Shown: positions 47,101 through 54,651 of the stretch, piece after piece
How positions within the stretch are numbered: the first letter of the stretch is position 1
How the letters are laid out: every line of letters starts with the position of its first letter
Assembly (NCBI RefSeq): GCF_001442625.1
Contig: NZ_LMZQ01000006.1
Location: 1-64,000 of the forward strand
Direction of reading: 5' to 3'
DNA: 64,000 nt
Origin: Pedobacter ginsenosidimutans
GTDB taxonomy: Bacteria > Bacteroidota > Bacteroidia > Sphingobacteriales > Sphingobacteriaceae
Program-made: the position numbers and the translations under genes
Notes under the pieces: generated by a model
The model's input: the letters and a program-made list of their open reading frames with translations, nothing else
What the model was told of the DNA's origin: nothing
Databases searched by the model: none

Positions 47101-47933
47101 CCCTTAACGTGTTCCACAGCCTGATCAGAGAATTTGAGACCAGTAAGGGCGGTTTTACCACGATGGGCAAACGGAACGGGCAATATGTGCGCAGTGAACT
47201 TAGTGCCCAGGATATTACGCAGTACCTTGACTTTATAAAGAACCTGGTTAGCTGGATTGAGCAGCATTGTGAGGTGTTGCCATGCCGGCCAGCGCTTGAT
47301 ATGTCTGCTCAGGAAAAGCTGGAACTGGATGATTTATATGGCGAAAGTTTTGCCGAAACCCTGTTGATTGCCGGAAGTTCTGATTACCTGCTGTACAGCG
47401 AGGAATGGACTTTCCGCAGCATGGCTTATCAATTTTACCATACTGATGGTTTTAACAGTTTTATGCTATGCCAGTATTTGGTAAAGAAAGAGGTGATTTC
47501 CATGGAGCGTTTTCATGATGCGTTGAAAAAGATGATTGGCATGAACTATCAGGGGATTCCGGTCAACAGCAGTATTCTGATTTCACTGCTTGAAAAAACA
47601 GCAGATCCATTACACCCTACCTTTCAGACTGCTATCAAGGGGCTTGCCTCTGACCTGACCGGTTTTAGTCATGCGCAGGCGACCTGTTTGTTATTTTACC
47701 ATGATATCATCAGAAGCGAGGTTCTCAGTAGCAAACTGCAAACAGATCATTCATTTTTTTCTAAGGTTGTCCTCACTACGCTTCAGGTGCTGTTCAGTTG
47801 TTACTCTACTGCTGAACAGGTCAATAATTCTCTGGTAGAGGCCTGTAATACGATTTTCAGACCAGAACATCCGCTGACGATAAAGATTTTGAACCTGATT
47901 GGGGAAGCTTTCAAACGTTCTGAGAAAAAATAA
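44103..47933 (+). CDS. HNH-TPR-GreAB_C-PIN conflict protein
   Basis: Multidomain protein of 1276 residues. An N-terminal HNH-type zinc domain (about 20-90) shows CCAFPGC (C25/C31), CHIEA (C47, H48), N73 and C78-H81-H82. A linker and long TPR array cover about 190-760. A GreA/GreB C-terminal-like domain covers about 785-860, with the family hallmark DPIGKALAGKAVDDEV and RRYRITEI. The C-terminal 930-1276 resembles the PIN-like domain of TPR-GreAB-C-PIN conflict proteins, with D971 in IIIDAITLNS and D1094 in SSDYLLYSEEW as possible metal ligands. Such proteins are thought to sense transcription and act as nucleases. The HNH head adds a second nuclease. It is alone in its transcription unit, after the rteC terminator. 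Confidence 0.7.
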   Translation: MNEIPKRLSPSKETLNLLFARSGNCCAFPGCAHPLIDEEDQFIAQVCHIEAALPGGERYNEESDNESRRKPENLLLLCYQHHIKTNNIDRYPATELRKIKSEHEAQFQSGADRVVPTFEFIERVYYGELQKITDQLSRLGNQMDSIKSDTAEIREDTKTILAAVNEQIAISSGSGGTTVAGSGIYIPQMDAAMTLRSSYRHDLAIEGLKALKDGHWQDLSALERYKLLANLGICYFELGEYEKAARYYLDAFEFQPERLRAITLAASAHVILGSFDIAAELARKALVMEPGNADAYNTLIVAEGGKLDLPSLIALVPLAYRDQVDVALAISNEARKKGMLEEAINWAERGIGFAGIKNVLQGKAYLATLIYDSINYPFDVYNRQVSRDMLNKAKYVVELLDTVWAEVKGTLLAPINTYWLSCRGQAKRIMGNFKGYYADMLECVECNPSLQNLHNLAYAGIAVEEFDRAYTCTVEMEKFAVGEERGQVQMVRAEILYFTEHYTEAIGLLESVTKEVIPDSLMVEMQVLLVAAYKLGGFLEKALVLNDNLILRYPDAIRPYLERALDERRAGRPDKELEALELALSHVNAESSLLDIKTLAAHFFRTGKFAEAIPLYERIADVKIYGPLTKNLLETYFRAGESKKVLNACIDLISRYGPSYELSYMLTDTYLLINDTQAAIQTCLNHLEVYPDDQRVAAKLLQVYERINYFDAIKKILAKFDRIDRTLPTAVQFKIAELFLVAGLPEQFYDQSLICWKRHYGQKECHEYFIFNSVTALRLAGELTDPQLVQDEVAVGLVDDEGKKLTFFITESGKAGIQEEIAAKDPIGKALAGKAVDDEVNISGRRYRITEILHAFNFAKRESYRLMQEKFIDSNSLRVLKKHDSDDPKVAFRELYAILDADGKQRQVVENMYKKTPLPLGAIARGQGENPIKTWNSYIAWDSPGIPVMNGQNEVEVALKKLAENSPIIIDAITLNSVASIGLLSELAAMENPLTVSQSSLNVFHSLIREFETSKGGFTTMGKRNGQYVRSELSAQDITQYLDFIKNLVSWIEQHCEVLPCRPALDMSAQEKLELDDLYGESFAETLLIAGSSDYLLYSEEWTFRSMAYQFYHTDGFNSFMLCQYLVKKEVISMERFHDALKKMIGMNYQGIPVNSSILISLLEKTADPLHPTFQTAIKGLASDLTGFSHAQATCLLFYHDIIRSEVLSSKLQTDHSFFSKVVLTTLQVLFSCYSTAEQVNNSLVEACNTIFRPEHPLTIKILNLIGEAFKRSEKK

Positions 47934-47963
47934 TACTTTTTTTCAGCCTACCAGTCCAGTTAG

Positions 47964-49133
47964 CTATTCAAATTCCATATCGGAAACATCATCACTAAAA
48001 CCGCCAAACAATCCGGGATCAAGCTTTCTTTGAATCCGGCTGATTTCAACAGTTTCCCCTTCTTCACGCTCATCTTCGACAAAGGTTCCCTTTCTCTCGA
48101 TATTGTATTTTGGGATAATTGAAATTACCAGTTCTCCTTCATCTTCGAAATCCCGGGATAACAGTTTCCATTTGAGCAATACCTCTCCTATTTTGCCCAT
48201 AGTGGGTTTAACGTAAATTCCTTTGGTAGTAAAGCCATCCGAGGGAACCAGCACGGAATTATAAGGATCAATCAATAGAGATCTGTTACAATTGCTGTAG
48301 GCTTTAACATTGGATTTAAATGTCTTGAAATTCAGCACAGTTGATTCCTCGGTTCCAACAGAGTCAAATTCGCCTTCGAATTCCAGCTCGATTTTAAAGT
48401 CTTCGATTGTTTTTTTGCCTGTATTCCTGACCTTCAGATCAAACCAGCAATATTGCTCCCAATCTCCGGTACGATCAAAAAACTGGGTGTAGAGCGGTCC
48501 TTTAAGTATAGCTGGCCGCTGCTCCCTGATTGTGTTAAGGGTGAAGGCTTCACTGCTATATACTTTTTGAGTAATTATTTTTTTGAATTTCGGGTTAACT
48601 TCCAAAGTAGTACTCCCCTCAGCAAAAGTTACACTGATTCCGCTCTGACGGTAGTGGTTTTCGTGCTTTAGGTACCAGTCGTTCACTTTTGGAAACTCGG
48701 GAATCTTGCGTTCGAAAAAGTCCCAAAAGCAAATCTGTATCGAAAACAGTTTGTTGGCCACATTTTCTACACTTTTGATCCGGACGTATTCTTCTATTTT
48801 TTGGTCCTTTGGTAAGGAAGTGGCAATCACGAGTTTGTTCAGCTGTGGTTGAAAATGAACGGCTTTATCGATTTCAGCTTGTATATCTGAGGTGGTAATC
48901 CTGTTGGGTGATCCGTCTATCAGGTTGAGCTTTTTGTTTTTGCACTGGATGCCGTTATATTTTGCACCGCCATCTACCGCGCCATAAATATCTACACCCT
49001 GCTGCCCCTGTGCATTGTCAGAATTAAATTCAATTTCGTGGGGAATTCCCCAGATTTCTCCCCAGAGTTTGAGGCATAAGGTTTCAAAATCCTGCCAGTT
49101 TTTTGGAGGATGGATATTGGTTGGTGATATCAT
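47964..49133 (-). CDS. Mrr-like PD-(D/E)XK nuclease-domain protein
   Basis: Protein of 389 residues. The N-terminal 150 residues carry a restriction-endonuclease-like core: helix with WQDFETLCLKLW, then QGVDIYG with D48 and GIQCKNK with Q63 and K65, the D...QxK form of the active site found in Mrr-like nucleases. Residues 160-389 form a beta-rich domain of unknown type. It converges on the TPR-GreAB-PIN gene (31 bp apart, no terminator) and is divergent from the tra leader region. Probably a host-defence or element-defence nuclease; target unknown. Confidence 0.65.
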   Translation of the reverse strand: MISPTNIHPPKNWQDFETLCLKLWGEIWGIPHEIEFNSDNAQGQQGVDIYGAVDGGAKYNGIQCKNKKLNLIDGSPNRITTSDIQAEIDKAVHFQPQLNKLVIATSLPKDQKIEEYVRIKSVENVANKLFSIQICFWDFFERKIPEFPKVNDWYLKHENHYRQSGISVTFAEGSTTLEVNPKFKKIITQKVYSSEAFTLNTIREQRPAILKGPLYTQFFDRTGDWEQYCWFDLKVRNTGKKTIEDFKIELEFEGEFDSVGTEESTVLNFKTFKSNVKAYSNCNRSLLIDPYNSVLVPSDGFTTKGIYVKPTMGKIGEVLLKWKLLSRDFEDEGELVISIIPKYNIERKGTFVEDEREEGETVEISRIQRKLDPGLFGGFSDDVSDMEFE

Positions 49134-49288
49134 ATTTTATTGGCGAGCTCAAATATACTAAACCACCACATTAAAAACACTTCCAAAAGGCGCCCTTTTA
49201 ATTCAGGTGGTATTGGGTGAGCTATTACAATCGATCCGATGATATTTTGGAGCATCTGCCCTAAATGGGTGATGGTTTATTTGCTGTA

Positions 49289-49376
49289 TTTCCTACTATC
49301 GTGTGATTTGCCGGTTCGGTTTTGTATCACAGTTTTGTGCCGGCAGCAATGGTGCTGCCGGACAATCTGATCTATT
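49289..49376 (+). promoter_or_regulatory. Conserved leader copy B, start of the tra operon
   Basis: TTTCCTACTAT (49289-49299) and TTTTGTATCACAGTTTTGTG (49320-49339) match copy A base for base. The hairpin CCGGCAGCA-ATGG-TGCTGCCGG (49340-49361) has the same loop but a different stem, with compensatory changes, and is again 15 nt from a GTG start (49377). Confidence 0.75.
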
Positions 49377-49520
49377 GTGAACAAACATGAAATTTATTTT
49401 GGCCTGGTGCCGCTTTTGCTCTTGGTGCTGCTTTGTGCGGTGATTTCTTTATCGGCTGCCGCCCAGCCGCCTGCTGAGGATTATTTTTATTTACCCGGCG
49501 TGGTTATTTCTTTGGGATAA
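49377..49520 (+). CDS. 47-aa leader ORF of the tra operon
   Basis: GTG-started ORF encoding 47 residues: MNKHEIYFG, a hydrophobic segment (about 8-27, LVPLLLLVLLCAVISLSAAA) and a short polar end. It looks like a signal-anchor or small secreted peptide. The first 10 codons resemble the start of rteC (MNNQKIYEEL), so the leader plus start seems to be a duplicated block. It may be a translated leader that couples to the next gene. Confidence 0.45.
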   Translation: MNKHEIYFGLVPLLLLVLLCAVISLSAAAQPPAEDYFYLPGVVISLG

Positions 49521-49572
49521 GTTGATCAAATATTAGGGTATCCCCTATTTACTCCCCCTTTCAGGCTTTTAT

Positions 49573-49633
49573 GGTTTGCCAGTTTTGCTGCTGATTCCAG
49601 TGGTAATGGTGCTGCTGGTTAAAGCGAAATACG
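49573..49633 (+). promoter_or_regulatory. Degenerate leader copy C
   Basis: GGTTTGCCAGTTTTGCTG (49573-49590) recalls the GTATCACAGTTTTGTG block. The hairpin CCAGTGGTA-ATGG-TGCTGCTGG (49597-49618) pairs along all nine positions using three G-U pairs, has the same ATGG loop and lies 15 nt before the ATG at 49634. Confidence 0.6.
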
Positions 49634-50137
49634 ATGTTAAAATCTTTTTCATGGCCGGAATTTTTACTGGCCAGCATTATTTTGAGTTTGGTGTGGTGGG
49701 CGGGTGTGTGGCTGCTGTGTTACCGGAAAAGGGGTAAAACTGCCGGGCCTTTGCCGCACAGCTGGGAAGATGAGGTGGAGGAATTTTCGGATGAAGTGAT
49801 GGGCAGGCCTGCTGTGGAACAGGGTGTTCAGGTGCTGGAGGCCGGGCAGTTTTCTTTTGCTGAGCGTGGTGCGGATGAGGGCGGGGATCATGGCGGGGCG
49901 GATAAGGTTTCCAGGCTGGGTGATCTGGCTGATGTGCAGCAGGAGATCCGTGAGGTGTGCGGGATTCTGACGGCAGAGGACGGAACCAAGGAGGACTTTT
50001 TTACGCTGTTTGAAATGATCCGCTCTAAATATCCAAGGATTGCCGAGTCTGGTTCGCTGGATGCGCTGAACGGGTTTATCCGGGAGCATGTGCCTTTTGC
50101 GCTGAGTGAGCAGGAGCTGGAAAGTCTCTGGCTGTAG
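49634..50137 (+). CDS. Membrane-anchored tra-operon protein, 167 aa
   Basis: Protein of 167 residues with an N-terminal membrane helix (about 10-28, LLASIILSLVWWAGVWLLC), a charged middle rich in Glu and Gly, and a helical C-terminal part. I do not recognise a named Tra family; proteins of this kind often sit directly before TraE in Sphingobacteriaceae elements. It is the first full gene of the transfer operon, preceded by leader copy C. Confidence 0.55.
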   Translation: MLKSFSWPEFLLASIILSLVWWAGVWLLCYRKRGKTAGPLPHSWEDEVEEFSDEVMGRPAVEQGVQVLEAGQFSFAERGADEGGDHGGADKVSRLGDLADVQQEIREVCGILTAEDGTKEDFFTLFEMIRSKYPRIAESGSLDALNGFIREHVPFALSEQELESLWL

Positions 50138-50232
50138 GCCTGCCTGGTTTTTGATTTATTGAAGCGGGCTGGATTTCCATCCGATGGGACTGGTGGCATG
50201 GGGCCGCTGATCTGGAAAATCAAGCTGTTTTT

Positions 50233-50586
50233 ATGAAGAAAAAATTAGGTGGTGCTATTGGTGAAAGAAGAATGCTGACTGGCCGTTTTTGGCTGCTGGC
50301 TATGGTGTTGAACGTTTTTGCGGTGCTGAATGCGGTGGTGGTCAAGGCGCAGAGTGGTGAGGCGGGGATAAATGAGGCAACCAATCAGGTGGCGGGTTAT
50401 TTTGATGCAGGCTGTAACCTGGTGTATGCGATCTGCGCGGTGGTGGGATTGATCGGCGCGGTAAAGGTGTTCAACAAGTGGAATGCAGGTGAACCGGATA
50501 CCAATAAGGTGGCTGCTGCCTGGTTTGGTTCCTGTGTGTTTGCGGTGATTGTGGCCACGGTGCTGAAGTCATTCTTTGGGGTTTAG
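50233..50586 (+). CDS. traE: Conjugative transfer protein TraE (DUF4134)
   Basis: Small membrane protein of 117 residues, the Bacteroidetes counterpart of VirB2/VirB3-like components. A signal-like segment (about 20-39, ending VKAQ) is followed by two helices (about 60-80 and 96-113). The segment INEATNQVAGYFDAGCNLVYAICAVVGLIGAVKVFNKWNAGEPDT is the DUF4134 signature. It precedes TraF and TraG in the standard order. Confidence 0.85.
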   Translation: MKKKLGGAIGERRMLTGRFWLLAMVLNVFAVLNAVVVKAQSGEAGINEATNQVAGYFDAGCNLVYAICAVVGLIGAVKVFNKWNAGEPDTNKVAAAWFGSCVFAVIVATVLKSFFGV

Positions 50587-50668
50587 GTTTAGTATTTAAT
50601 GCTGGTGGCTGGCCGGATTGTTTGGTTTTGGTTCGGATCTGGTCGGCCCCAGCTTTAATTGATGTTTT

Positions 50669-51019
50669 ATGGGTATTGTATATCAGATTAATAAAGGAGT
50701 TGGAAAGCCTATTGAGTTTCGGGGTCTACAGGGTCAGTATATTGCTTATCTGGCTGTGGGTTTGGTGGTATTGCTGCTGCTTTTTACCGGGCTGTATCTA
50801 TTGGGTACGCCGCTGGTGGCGCTTTTGCCGCTGGTGATGGGGCTGGGTGCTGCGCTGTTTTTTGGGGTATTTGCTTTGTCCAAACGCTTTGGGGTGCATG
50901 GGCTGGCTAAGTTTATGGCCAGACGCGGGATTCCTGTTTACCTGAAGTTTTCTTCGCGCAGGGTATTTACCGGGCTTCGGGTTTTACAGGGAAATAAGGA
51001 AAGGCAGGCCAGGCGATGA
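50669..51019 (+). CDS. traF: Conjugative transfer protein TraF (DUF4133)
   Basis: Membrane protein of 116 residues with two adjacent helices (about 25-47 and 50-70), preceded by the motif YQINKGVGKPIEFRGLQGQYI that marks DUF4133. In these elements it is the VirB3-like partner of the TraG ATPase. Its end overlaps the traG start by 4 bp. Confidence 0.87.
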   Translation: MGIVYQINKGVGKPIEFRGLQGQYIAYLAVGLVVLLLLFTGLYLLGTPLVALLPLVMGLGAALFFGVFALSKRFGVHGLAKFMARRGIPVYLKFSSRRVFTGLRVLQGNKERQARR

Positions 51020-53478
51020 TGGAGATCGAAAAAATTATGCCTATCTGGAAAGTGGAAAATGGCGCGATGCTGTCGATGGCGGGCGATGTGACGATTGCCT
51101 ATTCGTTGCGTTTACCGGAGATTGGGACCAGCTCGGCCAAGGATTTTGAGGGGCTGCACCAAGCTATTGTAAAAGCGATGGGTGTGCTGCAGCCGGGAAC
51201 GGTGCTGCATAAGGCAGATTGGTTTGTCAGGCGGTCGGTCGGTTTGAATGAGGTTAAAAGGCAAGATTCGCTTGCTGGCGCGGGTGAGCGGGAATTTGCA
51301 GGCCGGAGTTTTCTGGATCATGAGTGTTTTATCTTTTTAACCAGGAAACCTGCCGCAAGGAAGCTGTCATCATCGGCGTACTCGAATATCCTGCGCAAAT
51401 CTATTGCCCCTGCCAGTGTGGCTGATGAAAAACTGTTGTCCGGGTTTTTAGCTTCCTGCGGGCAGTTTGAGCGGATTTTATTGGATAGTGGTATGCTCGG
51501 CCTTTCGCGTTTGGGTGATGATGCGCTTTCTGGTACTGCTGGCAGCGCTGGTGTGATTGAAAAGTATTGCTTTTTATTGGGACGCGGGCAGCGGCCAGTG
51601 ATCCGCGATGTGCACCTGCAGGATGAGATCCGGGTGGGAAGGGCCAGGTGTGAGCTGTATACACTGGCTGATGTGGTGCACCTGCCAGCACTGTGCGGAT
51701 CAAGGCTGACTTATGAGCCCTATTCTACTGACCGCACTTCCTATAGCATTGGTTTTGCTACGCCATTGGGGATGTTATTGGACTGTAACCATGTGTATTC
51801 GCAGTATGTTTTTATCGGCGATGGCAGAAAAACAATCCGTGAACTGGAGGCAAAGAAATTGCGTTTGCAGTCGCTTTCAGGTTATTCCAGAGAGAATGCG
51901 GTTTCCAGGGATGCGGTAAATGACTTTTTAAATGAGGCGGTATCTACAGGCAAGCTTCCGGTTCGGGCGCATTTTAATGTGCTGTGCTGGTCGGAAGATC
52001 CTTTGGAGTTTTCGGATCTGCGCAACAAGGTGGGTTCTGCTATGGCGCGGATTGGCGCAGAATGTAAGCAGGAGACGGACGGTGCGGCGCAGATCTGGTT
52101 TTCCGGTATGCCGGGCAATGCGGCAGATTTTCCGATGAATGACAGCTTTGATACGTTTGCAGAGCAGGCAGCCTGTTTTTTTAATATGGAATCGGGTGTA
52201 CGCTGCGATGGATCAGGGCTTCGTTTGGGTGACAGGCTTTCTGGCAGGCCCATTTTTTTGGACCTGTTTCAAGGGCCGATGAAGTCTGGAAGGATTACGA
52301 ATCGTAATCTTTTTGTCTGCGGAAGTTCGGGTGCCGGAAAGTCGCTTGCGATGAACCATTTGCTGCGCTCGCTTTACGATGAGGGCGCGCACTGCGTGAC
52401 GGTGGATGTGGGTGGCAGTTATCGGGGATTATGTGATCTGCTGGGCGGTTATTACTTTTCTTATACCGAGGCGAACCCGATCAGGTTCAATCCTTTCTAT
52501 ATCGGTGAGGGTGATGTGCTGGATATCGAAAAGAAAGAGAGTTTAAAGACGCTTTTACTTTCGCTGTGGAAGAAGGATGCCGATGATTATAACCGGGCGG
52601 AATACGTGGCGATCTCTACAGCTATAACGCTATACTATGAGTATTTAGCTGTTCATCCCGAGGTTTTCCCCTGCTTTAATTCCTTTTATGATTTCCTGAT
52701 GCATGAGTACATGGAGGTAATGAAGGATGGCAAGGTGAAGGAAAAAGACTTTGACCTGGTGAATCTGCTGTATGTGCTTAACCCTTATTACAAGGGCGGG
52801 GAATTTGATTACCTGCTGAACGCTTCGGAGAACCTGGACCTGCTTAATGAGCGGTTTATAGTCTTTGAGCTGGACAATATCCGCGGGCATGAGATTCTGT
52901 TTCCGGTGGTGACGATCATCATTATGGAAATGTTTGTTTCCAAGATGCGCAAGCTGAAAGGGCTGCGTAAAATTCTGGCGATTGATGAGGCCTGGGTAGC
53001 CATTGCCAAGAGCGGCATGGCCCATTTTATCCGCTACCTGTATAAAACCGTGCGGAAGTTTAACGGAATTGCTGCGCTGATCACCCAGGAGGTGGATGAT
53101 CTGATCTCCTCTCCTATTATCAAGGAAACGGTGATCAATCTCTCTGATACCAAGCTGCTGCTGGATATGCGCAAGTTTATGAACAAGTTCGATAAGCTTC
53201 AGGAAGTTTTGGGACTGTCGGATAAGGCGAAGACCTTGCTTTTATCGCTGAACAAGGATAATGCGAAAGGGGAAAATTACCGGGAGCTGATGCTGGATCA
53301 GGGCGGGCAGCACATGCAGGTGTACCGCAACCAGCTCTGTCTGGAGGAATATCTGGCTTATACCACTGAAGAATCTGAAAAAATGCAGGTAGAAGCTTTT
53401 GCAGCCTTACATGGTGGTATAGCTGCTGGAATAGCGGCGCTGGCGGCGGAGATCCGCTCTGGCAAAAGAAAACTTTAA
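51016..53478 (+). CDS. traG: Conjugation ATPase TraG (VirB4-like)
   Basis: Transfer ATPase of 820 residues that powers assembly of the type IV secretion channel. Walker A GSSGAGKS is at 436-443 and Walker B KILAIDEAW near 655. The C-terminal region with TVRKFNGIAALITQEVDDL is typical of VirB4/TraG proteins of Bacteroidetes. Full length, tightly coupled to traF. Confidence 0.94.
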   Translation: MMEIEKIMPIWKVENGAMLSMAGDVTIAYSLRLPEIGTSSAKDFEGLHQAIVKAMGVLQPGTVLHKADWFVRRSVGLNEVKRQDSLAGAGEREFAGRSFLDHECFIFLTRKPAARKLSSSAYSNILRKSIAPASVADEKLLSGFLASCGQFERILLDSGMLGLSRLGDDALSGTAGSAGVIEKYCFLLGRGQRPVIRDVHLQDEIRVGRARCELYTLADVVHLPALCGSRLTYEPYSTDRTSYSIGFATPLGMLLDCNHVYSQYVFIGDGRKTIRELEAKKLRLQSLSGYSRENAVSRDAVNDFLNEAVSTGKLPVRAHFNVLCWSEDPLEFSDLRNKVGSAMARIGAECKQETDGAAQIWFSGMPGNAADFPMNDSFDTFAEQAACFFNMESGVRCDGSGLRLGDRLSGRPIFLDLFQGPMKSGRITNRNLFVCGSSGAGKSLAMNHLLRSLYDEGAHCVTVDVGGSYRGLCDLLGGYYFSYTEANPIRFNPFYIGEGDVLDIEKKESLKTLLLSLWKKDADDYNRAEYVAISTAITLYYEYLAVHPEVFPCFNSFYDFLMHEYMEVMKDGKVKEKDFDLVNLLYVLNPYYKGGEFDYLLNASENLDLLNERFIVFELDNIRGHEILFPVVTIIIMEMFVSKMRKLKGLRKILAIDEAWVAIAKSGMAHFIRYLYKTVRKFNGIAALITQEVDDLISSPIIKETVINLSDTKLLLDMRKFMNKFDKLQEVLGLSDKAKTLLLSLNKDNAKGENYRELMLDQGGQHMQVYRNQLCLEEYLAYTTEESEKMQVEAFAALHGGIAAGIAALAAEIRSGKRKL

Positions 53479-53495
53479 ATACTAAGCAATTAATT

Positions 53496-53933
53496 ATGAT
53501 GAAAAATCTTAGAGAAAAACAAGGTAAAAATAGGGACACTCAGATGCTGTCCTGGGCAGCAAGGATGTTGTACATAGGAGCTTTGGTCGCGCTGATCGTT
53601 CTGATCGGTATCCAGCAGTCCTGTAATTCTAGCAAACCATTTTCAGGAACCTATATCAATTCGGCGGGAAGTGAATTCAGTCTGGCCAATGATACGCTGG
53701 TTTTAGAGCAGGTCGAGGGAAATCAGTACCGGATCCACCGGATGACCGGCTACCGCCTGATTTCAGATTCAGGCCGTCTGGGCAGTTACCGGTGGGAGAA
53801 AGAAGAATGGTTTGCGGTCTATGACCCAGAACGTGAGATAATGAGCGAGAAACGGCATGGAAAGCAGATTTCTTTTACTGCTGACTGCTCGGTGATGACT
53901 GTTGGCAGAAGGGCGTACCAGAAAATTAATTAA
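53496..53933 (+). CDS. DUF3876-like tra-operon protein
   Basis: Protein of 145 residues with a membrane segment (about 27-45) and a small beta-rich domain (GTYINSAGSEFSLANDTLVLE...YRIHRMTGY...YDPEREIM). It resembles DUF3876 proteins that accompany tra genes in Bacteroidetes elements; role unknown. Its end overlaps the following frame, indicating tight packing. Confidence 0.6.
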   Translation: MMKNLREKQGKNRDTQMLSWAARMLYIGALVALIVLIGIQQSCNSSKPFSGTYINSAGSEFSLANDTLVLEQVEGNQYRIHRMTGYRLISDSGRLGSYRWEKEEWFAVYDPEREIMSEKRHGKQISFTADCSVMTVGRRAYQKIN

Positions 53934-53934
53934 A

Positions 53935-54651
53935 ATGATGATGAGAAAGATGAAAAAAATAATGGAGGGGCTTAAGGTTTATATGGTGGTGCTACCTTTA
54001 AGTGCTACGGTACTGCTGACAGCTTTGCCTAAAGGGGCTTCGGCGCAGCTGGCTATAGCGGAAGTGATTAAGGCGGGCGTAAAAAAGGTGGTCAAGGCGG
54101 TGGATCTGAAAGTTCAGCGTCTGCAGAATGAAACGATCTGGCTGCAAAATGCGCAGAAGGTGATTGAAAACACTTTAAGCAAATTAAAGCTGGGGGAAAT
54201 CTCGGACTGGACTGAAAGGCAGCGGAAGCTTTATGCGGAGTACTATGAGAGCCTGGTTAAAGTGAAATCGGTGATCTCGGCCTATAAAAAGATCCGTGAT
54301 CTGATCTCTACCCAAAAGGCCATTGTACAGGAATACCAATGGGCGCTATCGCTGTTTAAAAAGGACAAGCATTTTTCACCTGACGAGATCCTGCGCATGG
54401 AAGAAATCTATACGGGCATTTTAAAGGAAAGTGTAAAAAACCTGGACCAGGTGTTTGTGGTAATCAATTCCTTTAAAACCCAGATGAGTGATGCGGCAAG
54501 AATGGAGCTGATTGAGCTTTCAGCAAAGGCAATAGAGGATAATTTCGATGATTTGAAGGCCTTTAACGATGAGCAGATCGCTTTGAGTCTCGGCCGCTCG
54601 AAGTCGGTATTTGAAACCAAACAATTAAAGGAGCTCTATGGGATCGATTAG
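53935..54651 (+). CDS. traI: Conjugative transfer protein TraI-like, first of three paralogues
   Basis: Exported helical protein of about 238 residues. I prefer the ATG at 53935 (MMMRKMKKIM), directly after the previous stop, to the longer frame from 53902. Signal peptide up to about residue 37 (GASAQ). The mature part is a coiled-coil-like helical bundle. The region VKNLDQVFVVINSFKTQMSDAARMELIELSAKAIED matches the corresponding region of the two following genes (SLDNLDQLAMVITANQMRMSDEERLKAIDRI in the third), so the three are tandem paralogues. Likely periplasmic channel component, comparable to VirB5. Gene overlaps the next by 14 bp. Confidence 0.7.
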   Translation: MMMRKMKKIMEGLKVYMVVLPLSATVLLTALPKGASAQLAIAEVIKAGVKKVVKAVDLKVQRLQNETIWLQNAQKVIENTLSKLKLGEISDWTERQRKLYAEYYESLVKVKSVISAYKKIRDLISTQKAIVQEYQWALSLFKKDKHFSPDEILRMEEIYTGILKESVKNLDQVFVVINSFKTQMSDAARMELIELSAKAIEDNFDDLKAFNDEQIALSLGRSKSVFETKQLKELYGID

